Shown piece after piece: positions 11,111 through 23,049 of a DNA stretch of 64,000 bases. Both the position numbers and the translations under genes were made by a program. This DNA comes from Gonapodya prolifera JEL478. Lineage: Eukaryota > Monoblepharomycota > Monoblepharidomycetes > Monoblepharidales > Gonapodyaceae. The DNA is taken from NCBI GenBank assembly GCA_001574975.1, contig KQ965820.1, positions 103,663 through 167,662 on the forward strand, given 5' to 3'. How positions within the stretch are numbered: position 1 is the stretch's first letter; every line of letters begins with the position of its first letter. The notes beneath the pieces were generated by a model that saw only the letters and a program-made list of their open reading frames with translations, searched no databases and was not told the origin of the DNA.

Positions 11111-13203
11111 TCAGAACGAGGTGTCGATACCAGCGCGTTCAGCCAACTCCTTCAGCGTGGTGTGGTATATCCGGAACCGAGTTTACTCATTAATCCGAGC
11201 AATAAATAGGAAGGCGACGTTGTTTCGCGATCTGTTTTGGATTAATCGTACCACGACGGGATCAGCGGTCGCAAGCGGGGTTTGGAGGCAATTTGCGACG
11301 TGGATCATTCTACGTTGTGAAAGAAGATGTTTATGACAATGCATTGAAGATATCGACATGTTCGACTCACCCGCTCTCTATGTCGTTCAATTTGGTTCCA
11401 TTACGCATTTCAAAAATAGTTGGAAATCTCAAATCGGTCGACCCTGGATACTTTTCCACTCACCAAACAAAATGAAGGCGACAAAGAAATGTTGAAACTC
11501 GAAATGTGGATCGATTTCGAGTGTCTTCTGGGGAATGTCAGCGATCTAGTACCAAGTTGTTGTCAAATAATCGATGACCCTTGAATGGCGAGCTCGGCGA
11601 GAGTTACGTACCTTGTCAGCCGCTTTTGTGCATCACTGCCAAACTTTCCTCAGAGGGTCATGAGAGGGTCTCAAGATAAATCTCGGGTCGGTACAGAAGA
11701 ATTACGCAGGTGTTATACAACATGTGAAGATAAGCAGACACCATGAACTGGCTGATTTCGGTGTTCCGCAGCAGGGCAAGCCCTTGGGTTGTGACAGTGG
11801 GAGCAACTGGCTCCACGAACGATGCAGGAAGCATAGCGAGCCAATCAGACAGTTGCGTAGAGAACACGAAGAAGTCTGGGTGCTGGAAGCGTTGAGGTCC
11901 ATGATCCTTCACCAATTGAATGATTTTACTGAAGATCTGGTACCGAGTGGCTTGTTCGTAGAATCCCACAGATGGAACGACGGGCACCACGTTTCGACCA
12001 TGGAGCTGTTCGAGCGTTTGTCGTGCCTGAGAGCCAACAGCGTTGCTTGCAAGTGACGTCGCACCAGAGTAAATCCCTTGCGCCGTTCAACTCCGTGGAG
12101 AGATGCAACCATCAATCACGAGGCAGCGAAGGGTTCTTTCCGCATGGGAGCATGGAAGAGGTTGCCCAAACTCATCAATGCTGTTCCAGGCGTTATCGTC
12201 AGGATAGTCCAACATTATTTGCTGAGTAGTTGGGGAGCACTGATTTTCCAAATGTAATCGGATGTCGACCTGACAGCTACTTACATCATCCAACTTCACG
12301 AACACTTCCCGAGATGCCATGTTGTGTCGACCCATATGACGCTCCACCTGGGGAACGCAAATGAAAACTCATTCTGCGACGAGATCATCGATGAGAAAGC
12401 ATCTTGTTCGCACACGAATTTCTCATTCCAACAGGGTCAAAGACTTGAGAGCACTTTTAACAGGCGATTTATGCCATCCCATATCGGTTAGCATCTTTGA
12501 TGCAAGACCACCACTATATTCGCATGATCGACCTGCTCCAGAGCAATGAGATATTTCATATTACTCACTACATCCATCCCGAACTCGGCCGTCCAGTCCC
12601 ACTGCAGTACGTTGCCATGCACAAAGCGGTAAAGAGTGTCGTTAAAGTCGGTCCGTCTTCGAGACACGACGCAAGGAGGCGCCGAACTCGTCCAAAGTAG
12701 AACTCTCCCTCGGGATTGATTCCACCTTGTGGACCCATATCACTTCGGTTGAAAGTGCACGCCATGGCATACATGGCTGTTACGAAAAAAGATGGACTAT
12801 GATCCGGGCTTGCACGAAATTGTACAGTTTAATAACGACGAACCATTAATGAGAAGTGGCGAGACTTGCTTGAGTTTCAGATCATGATCTTTTTGGAGTC
12901 GATGAAGTCAGTGCCACCCATGGCAAGACACTACGTATCCACTTACAAAACTGGCCGGCATGAAGGGACGGTTCAAACGTTTCAATATGCTCGAAAAAAA
13001 TCGAAAGCAAATCGAATAATAATTCTTACTCTGGCACGATTTCGATCATTATCTGTTCCATCCGGTTTGTGGCATTTAAACTGAGGTTTGAGAGCTCAAG
13101 CGCAAGATCCGCACCTGTCGCAAGCGACCCCGACTCGTTTTCTCGGCGCAACTTCGGGTACCGTCGATCCACTCTCCCGTGATCCCGTAGAGTTTGATGC
13201 CAT
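11111..13203 (-). pseudogene. decayed copy of a Zn2Cys6 transcription factor, zinc cluster deleted
   Basis: This is the left copy of a tandem duplication; the right copy lies at 13396-16570. Homologous parts, in order: an N-terminus starting at ATG 13203 (MASNSTGS..RKRVGVACDR), then directly the middle of exon 4 (LELSNLSLNATNRMEQIMIEIVPE), the region corresponding to CTFNRSDMG..GGINPEGEFYFGR, the DYPDDNAWNSIDEFG block, the FYEQATRY..LHMLYNTCVILLYRPE block and a terminus YHTTLKELAERAGIDTSF ending at 11111. The fusion at 13135-13110 removes the exons that carry the six zinc-binding cysteines. In addition there is an in-frame TGA at 12089-12087 and the splice donor after the ..EIRVRT segment is lost. 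It cannot encode a DNA-binding regulator. Whether it is transcribed is unknown. Confidence 0.8.
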
Positions 13204-13395
13204 CGGCAATCTTCTCGGGTTTTCACGTTAGCCGAAAGGGTGTCCCCGCTAGTCGGATGTCCGCGCTCAGACCCTTTTTCGACAGGACGGACACCTCAAT
13301 TCAATCAAATACGAGAGTTATAAATAAATAGAATTAACAATGAATTGGGCAAAACATGAGATGCAAAATGGTGTACGTTGGCACTCCCCGTCACA

Positions 13396-16300
13396 TCATC
13401 GGAAAGTGGCATCAATACCCGCGCGTTCGGCCAGACTCTTGAGTGTGGTATAATATCTGTGGAGGCAAAGATAGCTCTGTGAACGATGACATCGAACCAG
13501 GACAAAGACCAGCTCACCTTTCTGCGACGACCCATGATCTCATCAGTCGCGTCAGAGCGATGAGTAGAAATACAACGCTATTCCGCGATCTATTTTGGAT
13601 GATTCGTACCATGACAGGATCGGCGGTTGGGGGCGGGTTTTGGAGACAGTTCACAACGTGGACCATCCTTATTTTACAAGACGTGTTTGAAATTGTTGTA
13701 TGAAAGGTGATCCTTCGCCACTCACCCGCTCTCTATCACAATGAGTTCGAATTCATTTTGTAGCCAAAAGGTTAGAACACTCAAATCTCCGAACAGAAGG
13801 CTCATTTCACACACACCAAACAAAATGAATGCGACAAAGAAATGTTGAAATTCGAAATTCGGATCGATTTCAAGAGTCTTCTGGGAAATGTCAGCGATCT
13901 ACACAGTACGAAGTTTGTTGTCCAATCATCGATGACTTCTGGTATGGCTGGGCAAGAGTTACAGACCTTGTCCGCCGCTTTCGTGCATTGCTGCCATACT
14001 TCCTCAGAGGGCCACGAGAAGGTCTCGAAATTCATCTCGGGTCGGTACAGGAGAATCACGCAGGTGTTATACAACATGTGAAGATAAGCAGACACCATGA
14101 ACCGACTGATCTCGGCATTCCGCAGCAATGCTCCGGATAATGCACGGCCTTGAGTTATGACGGTCGGGGCGACCGGCTCTGCAAACGTTGGAGGAAGCAT
14201 CGCCAGCCAATCGGAAAGCTGCACCGAGAGAGCAAGGAACTCCGGCTGGTGGAAGCGATTGGGGCCGTGGTCCCTAACAGATCGCATGATTTTGCTCAAG
14301 ATCTGATATAGAGTGGCTTGTTCGTAGAATCCCTCAGACAGAACGACGGGAACAACATTTGGACCCCACAGCTGTTCCAGCGTTTGGGACGTCTGCGTTC
14401 CATTCATGTGTGCTGATAGACCTGAGTAGATCCCCTGCACACTTCGAGTTTGCGAAGAAATGCGACCTTCGACCACGAGACGGCGAAGAGTCTTTTCGGC
14501 AGGGGAGCACGGACGAGGATGGCCGAACTCATCGATGCTGTTCCACACGTCATCATCCGGATAGTCTAATGCGATTTGCTGGATTAAAACGCCGTAAGTT
14601 GAGATTTTGGACATCGATATCTGATCATATGCTTTTGCAGCACTCACATCGTCTAGCTTCAAAAATAATTCCCGAGACGCCATCGCCGAAGAAGTTGTAT
14701 CGCACCAAATGATGCTCCACCTGGAAGACATTTGATTCAGACATACCGACTCCGAGTAAAACGGACCACACATACCACGTCCGTACTCTAGTTTCTCGTT
14801 CCAGTAACGTCAGTGACTTGAGGGTGCTCTTACTTGGAGGCTTGTGCCAACCCATATCGGTCACCATTCTTGAAGCGAGTCCAGCACTGTCACAATTAAA
14901 GGTCTCGAGGACTCTTTTGACCCCAAACCCCCCCAAAATATGCTCACTACATCCAGGCAGAACTTGGACGTCCCGTCCCAGCGCAATAACCCGACATACA
15001 TAATGTGGCGTAGACGGTTGCGAGCGTTGGCCCGTCTTCTAGGCACGACGCCAGGAGACGGCGAGCTCGGCCAAAGTAAAACTCCCCTTCAGGATTGATC
15101 CCGCCTTGTCGACCCATGTCGCTTCGATTAAAGGTGCACGCCATTGCGTACATCGCTATTTGCAACGTTTGCGAAAGTGAGTTCGGCAAACGATTCACCA
15201 TATTCATTCACCAACCATTGACGAGAAGTGGCGACGCTCGCTTGAATTTAAGGTCACGATCTAACGTCAAAACCAAATAGAGTCAGTGGACAGGGAAGGC
15301 ACATAGAGCATTCCACTTACAAAACATTCCAACGTGGAGTGAAGGCCCAAAAGTTTCAACGTGTTCGAAAAATATTGAAAGAAGGTCAAGTTTGACTTCC
15401 TCTTCTGGCACAATTTCCATCATAATATGCTGGATCTTGTTTGTTGAACCCAGGCTAAGTTTTGAGAGTTCACGTGTGATGTCTTGGGATTCGTCCTCTC
15501 CATTTTCTCCATTTCGCGAACGAGGAGACTCAGATCTTCCCACCGATTGAAGGTCAAACTCTGCGAGTAAGTCTCGGTCAGAAAGCGTCACTTCGGCCAA
15601 GGGAGTCGCACTTGTTTGGACGTTAACGCCCGATCCTTGAACCGGGTCACTGAACCCGAGCGATAGGTTTGTTGGACTCATTTGCTGCCCCGGGATTCCT
15701 AGAAACATGTCCAACCGGCCATTCGAAGGGGGAAACAACGAGCCTGATTGAACGAGAGAGGGCGAATCCATTGTATGGGGCGGTGACACTGTGGGAGGTA
15801 AGTGTACACTGGAGAAAAGGTGCGTCAGATCGGCGGAGCCCGGGAGTTGGGTTGACCATTGCTCGAAGTTGAAATGGAAATTTTGGAACGGGAAATTGCT
15901 CAGATCATCCTGAACTAGTGCCTGCACCGGTAGAAGTCCGTTTCCATTGAATGACAAACCACCTTGGTTTGAATTAGGAGAGATGCCGTGCAATTCTTGC
16001 GGAAGAGAGTGGCTGTGGTGGCCAGGGTTTCCTGTGTTGGTTGCAGGTATAACAGAATCCCGATCCAATCGCCGGACTTTTGATTTTCTATGGTCTAGCT
16101 CATCCTGTGTCATACATATGGCGTATGAGCGATTCATTTTTGTGAACAAACAAACAGACTCACATCAGAAAGCGTTTGATCTCCACTGCCAGCGAGTTTC
16201 CTCTCCATCACAGCCAACTTCCGCTCTAGGTTGAGAACATATCCCAAGCGAACCTTGTTGAGTGGCTCTCGCTCGTATGTGCAGGCACGATTGACTCTTT

Positions 16301-16570
16301 TGCAGTAGGAACATGGTCTGCAGTCCGATTGGATTTTAAGTTCTCATACCATCAATGTGGTAGTCACCGAGGAGCTCTCACTGGTCACCGTCACACTTTT
16401 TCTTCGAAGCATGGCAGCTTTTCAAAAGGTTATGTGATTCGATTGCCTTCAAAAGAGACCCTATCGCAGAGGGCGTACCTGTCACAAGCGACGCCAACCC
16501 GTTTCTTCGACAGAATATCCGCTGCCGTTGGTGTACCGTCCGGCGATCCAGCAGAGTTTGATGGTGCCAT
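13396..16570 (-). CDS. Zn2Cys6 (fungal-type) transcription factor, one suspected frame problem
   Basis: Exons 16570-16479, 16417-16382, 16317-16164, 16104-15321, 15260-15216, 15155-14948 and 14886 onward were assembled; the coding end is 13396. The zinc cluster is split over three exons: ACD..CHASKKKCDGDQPCSYC..VNRAC, giving C-x2-C-x6-C-x5-C-x2-C-x6-C, followed by the linker YEREPLNKVRLGYVLNLERK. Downstream is the fungal-specific regulatory domain: FFEHVETFGPSLHVGMFYRD, SPLLVNAMYAMACTF, GEFYFGRARRLL, DMGWHKPPSKSTLKS, then DYPDDDVWNSIDEFG and LHMLYNTCVILLYRP. The last exon (YYTTLKSLAERAGIDATFR) follows a 13-kb-region intron. It should be a nuclear DNA-binding regulator. Around 14760-14690 the frame does not join without either a 26-nt intron or a 1-nt shift, so the gene could be damaged or my splice choice wrong. 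Start is the ATG before SNSAGSPDG; an in-frame upstream Met exists at 16657. Confidence 0.75.
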
Positions 16571-16638
16571 TGGTAAATTTCGGTTTCCTCTCCCCGAAAA
16601 GATACTTGCAACGACCGCAGTATCGATCAAACCTTTCC
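16571..16638. promoter_or_regulatory. 68-bp divergent promoter
   Basis: Only 68 bp separate the ATG of the zinc-cluster regulator (minus strand) from the ATG of prefoldin subunit 2 (plus strand). Both core promoters and leaders must fit here or overlap the neighbouring coding sequence. No TATA box is visible. Confidence 0.6.
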
Positions 16639-17434
16639 ATGTCAAGTTCTGCATCATCTTCGAAAGAAAGCCCGGTTAGTTTCAGGAAAAGTGGACATTA
16701 ATAGTCTGGATTGGTCACTGAACGGAGCACTCCTTCCATTGCTCGATTCAATTGTACGACCTAATGGCTTCAGGCGGAGATTGCTGCGACCTTCCAAAAG
16801 ATGTCGCAAGAGGTTGTGAGTAAAGCGTTGCGGTACATGAGATGGATTCGGATCAACGGTGACCTCTTGGTGTTCCCCAAAGGAAGCAATCCGGTCTGAG
16901 CTCCTTCGCATGGATACAGACCGGGAGGAGAACCAGTTAGGTCTTCGTGGCCATGAAAACCTTGTTTCCCAACAATGAAAAGCTGCCGTTCCTTCGCAGG
17001 CTGGTTTTGGACTCAATAACCTCGTTACCATCCGAGCGACGATGTTTTCGTTTGGTCAGCGGTGTTTTAATGGAAAAAACTGTTGGAGAGGTCGTGCCGA
17101 TGTTAAAGGGTGTGGTAGAGAACGTGAGTATGCCGCGGAGGGCTGAAGTTTGGGCGCTCCAGAACGGTTGTTGGCGTGGGAGTGGCGAGAGGAGTTCTCT
17201 TTCGGACGTAACACCACAGAGGGGATACGGACCTTCTGTCAGAGTTGAAGCCGAGCACGAGGGACAGGAGGCCGGAGTTTACAATGTGATTCATTGTTAC
17301 AATGCCAACGGTTTTTGATTTTGTGTTCCCAGATTTCCAAACGCTCAACTGAACTGATGGAAGTGTATCGTAAGCGGGAATCGGAGCTGTACGAATATCA
17401 ACAGAAGTACAATATTCGGAGGACGCGACAATAG
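16639..17434 (+). CDS. PFD2: prefoldin subunit 2
   Basis: Five exons (16639-16674, 16774-16815, 16883-16935, 17000-17123, 17333-17434) total 357 nt, a 118-residue protein, close to the family length. It is the beta-type subunit of the prefoldin hexamer, which captures nascent actin and tubulin and hands them to the CCT chaperonin in the cytosol. The N-terminal coiled coil (AEIAATFQKMSQEVEAIRSE, ..DREENQLVLDSI) is followed by the conserved beta-hairpin block ERRCFRLVSGVLMEKTVGEV and the C-terminal coiled coil ending YEYQQKYNIRR. The third intron uses a GTTAGG donor, which is the only choice that keeps the conserved ENQLVLD motif in frame. It is divergent from the zinc-cluster regulator. Assignment rests on the characteristic RCFRLV.GVL.E.TVGEV signature. 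Confidence 0.92.
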
Positions 17435-17579
17435 TGTGGCAGGCCTGCTACTTCCGCTCGTAATGCAAATTAAATAAAATTGCTCCCGATTACCCTGCTA
17501 CAAGTGAAGGTTGAAACATTCTCGTTGCAATGTTGAAAGAAAATGAAGCTTTCCTGGAAAGTTGCCACCACAACAAGCA

Positions 17580-18690
17580 ATGTCATATCGCGGTGGCGGA
17601 TACCGTTCTCGTGACGATCGGGCCGACAACCGCGACTACCACAGTGGCTACGGACGAGGAGGCGGGGGGTACGGTCGCGGCGGTTCTCGAGGGGGATGGG
17701 ACCGTGACGACCACCGAGGCGGGCGCGGACGGGGAGGATACGGAGGAGATAGAGGCGATAGGCGTGGCGGAGATGGCGCAGGGGAGCTGAGCATGAATGG
17801 CGCCAAGGATTCGAAGGGGCTGTTCTCGCCAAGCGATTGGAGGTGCACTGGGTGTGGAAATGTCAACTGTGAGCAGCATGTTGACCAGGGACACCGATTG
17901 TGTCATGTTGATCCTTTTTATCCCGTGGAATCCCATCGATGGTGGCCCTGTGCGCAGGGTCGAAACGAATCTCTTGTAACATCTGCAACAATCCGAAACC
18001 AGGACTTGGGCCTCAAGGCAACCGGGAAGGATACGGTGGCGGATTTATGGACAGAGGTGAGTGTCTAGCCTACCGATCCGGGCACATGTGCTATCTCAAC
18101 GTGCTGGTGCTTGGGCTATTTACATTTCAGAGGAACAGGTGGAGTATCGTGATACCCGATTCCGAGACAATGACGAATTCGACGAGTTCGGAAGGCGAAA
18201 GAAGAAGAGAAGCCACCGTGAGGGCACCGGAGAGTCGAAGCGTTCAGTTTCTGAGGATCCAAATTCGGCAGCAAAGGAACCCTTGCGGGAGGAAGAAGAT
18301 GACGATGGCGACGTCGATCCCGAGCTACTCAAAGCTTGGGGCTTGGACGAAGACGATCGAAGCGACCCTCGGAATGGCGGAGGTAGAGACGGGGAGAGGA
18401 CGTCACATCGGGATCGTGGCGACGAGCGGGACAGAGAAAACGGTCGCCGTGATGAGCAACATCACCAACATGAGCGATCTCGTCGGGAAGACGACCGAGA
18501 ACGATCTCCTCCGAGGTTTCGGAACAATAACACTGACGAATGGCGGGGCGAACGACCGCGAAATCGGTCACGCTCTCCGAGAGATAGTCGCAATGAACGG
18601 AACCGGGACGAACGAGAGGACAGGTACCACGGAAAGGATCAGGGTAGCAGAAGAGGGCGCGATGAGCCAAGAGACAGCCGAGATCGATGA
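17580..18690 (+). CDS. ZRANB2: RanBP2-type zinc finger, arginine/serine-rich protein (ZRANB2-like)
   Basis: Three exons (17580-17868, 17958-18056, 18131-18690) encode 315 residues. The N-terminus is an RGG-type low-complexity RNA-binding region (YGRGGGGYGRGG and similar). Residues about 87-112 form one RanBP2-type zinc finger, DWRCTGCGNVNWSKRISCNICNNPKP, with the four zinc Cys and the Trp and Asn that contact GGU-containing single-stranded RNA in this family; the intron splits the second Trp codon. The C-terminus is acidic (EEEDDDGDVDPELL) and then strongly enriched in Arg/Asp/Glu/Ser, like the splicing-factor tail of ZRANB2, although pure RS repeats are few and RD/RE dipeptides dominate. A nuclear role in splicing is expected. 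Vertebrate ZRANB2 has two fingers; I see only one. Confidence 0.8.
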
Positions 18691-19169
18691 CAGGACTCTT
18701 CCATCAATGGTTCAATATAACAGCATTGATCTTCCTTTCGGACTACATCCTTGTTGTCGACTCTGTTCTATTGCACTTCTTTCTGTAGATGGCGCTGTGT
18801 CAGTCAAGCGCCATCGTCACCTCTCGTCATCAAAGGCGCCCCCGCCTCTCTCATGGCGAATGGCGTAAAGGCCGACGCGAAGAGCACTTAGCGATTGAGG
18901 TGTTACCACTTCATTGCGAGCGTCCACGCCTCGTGTTGATAGCTTCATACCCATCGGAGTCGGAAACGACAACTTTGGAAATCGCGACATTCACACCTCC
19001 CCGTGAATGGTATCCCGCGCTTTATATTAGCATTTTGCTCAGAATGCTTGAGATGAAAAAAGAAAGGGATAACTGTGTCCATGTGATTACAGTCGACAGG
19101 CTAAAACATAAAAGCCGACTATCTAATCAGCTCCTCTGAAGGGGACTCCACAAAGAACCAAACACAGCG
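18691..19169. other. intergenic stretch
   Basis: No gene is supported. It should hold the terminator of the ZRANB2-like gene and the promoter of the PDI-like gene, both on the plus strand. Confidence 0.4.
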
Positions 19170-21657
19170 ATGGAGCGTCGTCGGGTCACTCGGCGTGCTG
19201 TGACATCAATTGTTGCCATCGTCGCCCTCGCCTTGTTCCTCCTTATCGCGTCAGAGCCCGTGGATGGGGCAATTCACTTACTGAAGGACGAGGAGTTCGC
19301 CGCTACCACGAGCAAGGGAACGTGGTTCGTTTTCTTTGGAGCGAGCTGGTGTCCGCACTGTCAGCATGTGAGCGCTTGCGTGGACCCGTTTTCACCGTGG
19401 CAATGGGGATGTTTAATCACATTCATTGGCCGATCCAGCTGACGCCGTTGTGGGAAAAGCTTACGGATAAGCTGGGGCCGGAGCTGAAAAAGAACGATTT
19501 TCATATCGCCAAGGTGGAATGCACGGAGAATGATGGTGGGTCTCAGATAACGAATAACCTCGACGCGTGCCTCAATGGTTCAACCATGAGAAGCGGTGCG
19601 CAACAAGAAATATGCCTGCGAAGGAGACCTGTGATGAGGCCGAGCGTCTACCACCCTGCTCTCACACTGTTTTAAACTCGCAGGACTATGCAAGCGACAC
19701 AACGTCAAAAGCTACCCAACTCTTATCCTGTGAGCCGTTCCCGCGGCTGTAAAACCGTTTCGTTTGCCAACTTTTCCAACACGAAAGATTTGCCGAGGGT
19801 CAGAGGATCGACACGCATGAGGGTAGCAAAACATTCGAAGAGCTCAAATCGTACGCTCAGTCCCACGTCAAGAAGGCTCCGAGTGTCCCTCTCTTGTCCA
19901 CGGTTGCGAAGCGCCTCGCCGCCGCGCACTCTTCCGCTCACCCCAAATCTTCAGTACCCCCCAATCCGAATGGACGTGTTGTGTCTTTGACGCAGGCCAC
20001 GTTTGACACAAGTTTGGGACTCTCGGAGAGTGAAGGCGACGACGAGGTTTCTTCGGGTCCTTGGTTTGTCGAATTTTTCGCGCCGTGGTGTGGCCACTGC
20101 CAGAAGCTTGCGCCAATCTGGGACGAAGTTGCGGACAAGTTGAGGGGAAAAGTTGGAGTTGGGAAAGTGGACTGCACAGTGGAAAAGAGTGGGTTCACCA
20201 TGAAACAGACATGGCGCACGAATTACTGACGACTTACTCTTCCAAAGCGCTTGCATCCCGCTTCAAGATTCGCGGATACCCCACTCTCATTTTGTGAGTT
20301 GACTCGACGAAGTCTTTACAACCATCTTACTTTGTTTTAAACCATCCATGGCTCCTTAAGCCTTGAACGTGGCTTGCCCGTTGAGTACAACGGACCGCGC
20401 ACGCGAGATGCACTGGTCGAGTTCGCGGAGTCAGGAACTCGGTGCGGAACATTTGTGCAGGCGTGCGGCCGCTCTTTACTAGACGTTACTTTTGTTTGAA
20501 AATAAGGCCGGCGATTCTGCCGATCGACCAGAAGAAACTGGAGGAGGCAACATCGAAGGATGAAGTGGTTTTCCTCCTTGCTTTCGACCCTGAAAAGATT
20601 GCTGATGAAGCTTTGGTATGCCCACAATCGTTGGAAAGAGAATCTTCCGAACATCTCCACAACTAATGTTTCGTGCTCTGTGTTTGACAGTACCCGTATC
20701 TCTATTCTGCATCAGCGCTTCGCTCAACGAACCGCTTCTTCGCGAGTGGAGATCCATCAATTCTCCCCTCCCACGCCGTTTCTTCTTCTGACCACTCGCA
20801 GGGTGTCGTCTTCGTCCTACGCGATAACGGAGCCACCATAATTCGGTTTAATGGCGACATTGCTGACGCATCCGCGCTTCCCGAGTGGATCAACCAACAC
20901 CGGAAACCAGTCCTACCACTCATAGACCAAAGCAACGCGAACGAGGTTCTGGCGGGACAGGATGGGAAGCTGGGTGCGGTCCTATTGGACGACCTGCGAC
21001 GACCTAACCGCGCGGAAGTTGAGAAAGAGGTGCGAGAGGCAGCACGGGCGTATGCATCGGCACAAAGCGCACATGACGGAAAGAGAGAAGTTAATTGGGG
21101 TGTGTTGGACGCCATATCGTGGGCAAAGTATGTTGAAAGACAGTTCGGCGTCAAGAAGGGGGACTTGCCGAAGTTTGTAATTGTGGATGCCGAGGTAGGA
21201 GATGTTGCCTTTGAAGACGTGTTGAGCGCTTTGACACGATTTGACGCTGCCTGCGCGGCCCGTTGCGATACTTGTTACATAGTTGGATCAATTTTACGAT
21301 TCTGACGCGAACGGGAAACTTATCGATCTCAAAAGCGGTGCAATTGAAGAGGCTGTGCGAAAGGCAGCCGCGGGAGAGCTCCCCGTAAGTTTTGTGTCGT
21401 ATCGCGTGTCAGCATCGATTCCTGACACTTTCTTCCAGGGGCGGTCCACGGAAAACTTTTTCGTTCGACCACTTAAGCGTGTTGGCCGAGCCCTGAACCG
21501 TGCAGCACTGTGGCTCAATGGCAAATGGCCGTATATATTTGCAGCCCTCCTGGTGCCGTTCGCCTATGTCTTTTATTTGTTGTGGAAAGAACATGGCGCC
21601 TTGACGGAGGCTGAAGAAGCCGGGGCGCGAAAGCCGGTTCAGAATAAAGGAGATTGA
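19170..21657 (+). CDS. membrane-anchored ER protein disulfide isomerase-like protein
   Basis: Ten exons (19170-19367, 19439-19535, 19684-19729, 19788-20188, 20248-20293, 20361-20441, 20507-20615, 20691-21194, 21283-21384, 21439-21657) give 600 residues. A signal peptide or signal anchor covers about residues 12-34. Two thioredoxin folds follow: the first with active site ASWCPHC (CPHC), the second with the classical [10 protein letters not shown] (CGHC); both show the later YPTLIL cis-proline motif. A long region without active sites follows (two redox-inactive thioredoxin-like folds are likely), then one transmembrane helix near the C-terminus ([20 protein letters not shown]) and a short charged tail, so the protein should be an ER type I membrane oxidoreductase resembling TMX3. 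The tail ends [10 protein letters not shown], not a KDEL-type signal. It catalyses disulfide formation or rearrangement in the ER lumen. Confidence 0.88.
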
Positions 21658-21953
21658 TCTCAGCTGATCACAATTGATGTGCATGTCCTCATAACCTAAT
21701 GATACGGCAACATTATTTGTTTGAAGACATCAATGTACATCCAGTATGTTGGCCCAGATACTTATCCTTCCAACTACATAGGGAGATACCAAAACAAGCC
21801 CGAGCATAATGTGAGTGCACAATAGCGTGGAAGGTGTGCGAGTAGTTCGGAGTTCTCGAATACATTTGACTTGGAAAGGGCGTGGTCTGAGTGAGGTTTA
21901 TCAACAAACGGATCGCTTCTCTTCCAAAACCGAACCTATCTGACTGACTTGAG

Positions 21954-22864
21954 ATGGCGTCTACAATTCTTCAATCGGAAGAGGAGGAACAGCGTCTTCG
22001 TGCTTGTGAGTGACTGCTTGCCCCAACTAGTCTGGAGCCAAGGCAGGGTCTAAAAGCAAAACTGGAACATTTTCTCAAACTCGCGACCTCTTCCTTGCCG
22101 CGATCGCCATAACGACAATCTTCGCCGTGCAGACTACGTGTGGAAGCAGACCAAGGGAAGGGAAGGGGACAGCCTGTACCACTGGTTTACCACAGACAAA
22201 GATGGTGAGTCCCACCAACGCTTTTTCGTGTCTTTTAGAGCGGTGTCTTATTCTTGTCACTCGCACTATTCTTCCCGGTGGCTTTGTTGCCCTATATGAC
22301 TCATCACGCAACCCTCTTTCACCCTCTTTCACCATGACCCCGCCCCAAGCCTTTGGGAACTACGAGTACCACACCGACTTTTTGAAGGACGATAACACTC
22401 GTGAACAGATTGAGAAGCGCTTGGCCGACACCTTTGCCGACCTGGATTTCGTTCCTCTTCCGGCCAAACTTTACCGTGTTGACGACGGAACTGGCCCTGA
22501 CAACAAGACACCAACCATTCGGTTCACAACCCATTATCCAAAGGGAACTTCGTCGGTCAAAGAGATAACTTTCAACCCTGAAGACCAAGTGGTCGACTTG
22601 ACCAGCATTCTCACACAGCGAATTCTCAGCGAGGGAGCCGGTTTCGACAGCAACATCATTCCACACCACAATTTAGACGACACCATGAAGGACATCTACC
22701 AGCTCTACAAGAAGCCCCTCATGACCCTTGGCATTCTGGGCTTTGGCAAGCGCATTGAGCCTTCACACCCAGTGCCTGGTGACGATGGCGAACTCAACAC
22801 GTTCGACATCATCCAGGAATTCGTTTTCGTCAACCCAGACTACCAGGCTGCCAAAAGCGCCTGA
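21954..22864 (+). CDS. unrecognised protein (C-terminal exon firm, 5' part uncertain)
   Basis: The firm part is the open frame from ATG 22334 to the stop at 22864 (176 residues), with even codon use, an alternating hydrophilic composition and motifs such as FGNYEYHTDFLKDDNTREQ, LPAKLYRVDDGTG and GFGKRIEPSHPVPGDDG. I do not recognise a family. Upstream, an ATG at 21954 begins MASTILQSEEEEQRLRA and ends in a good GTGAGT donor, and a further exon around 22070-22203 encodes DYVWKQTKGREGDSLYHWF in one frame and hydrophobic helices in another. I could not join these to the main frame without ambiguity. It is either a single gene of 3-4 exons or a short gene starting at 22334. No transmembrane segment lies in the firm part. 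Confidence 0.5.
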
Positions 22865-23049
22865 ACTGAACGGAGGAGTGAATAAAACCAGAACGTCCTT
22901 ATTCATAAGCATAAAGCATCAGCGTTACTTACCCAATGTATCCTCGCGCAAAAGTGTTTAAGAAACAAAAACGCATACCCTGAAGGCTTCGGTTATTTTG
23001 CATTCGCTCGTTTGTTGGATCACTCAAGCAAATTTTGAATCCACTTCAC

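Noticed and set aside
17583-17936. Minus-strand frames opposite the ZRANB2-like gene
   Set aside because: Shadows of the RGG-repeat coding sequence; no family match.
22127-22333. Hydrophobic helix-like frame (VLFLSLALFFPVALLPYM) upstream of 22334
   Set aside because: It cannot be joined to the firm downstream frame and stops at 22336; kept only as part of the uncertain 5' region.
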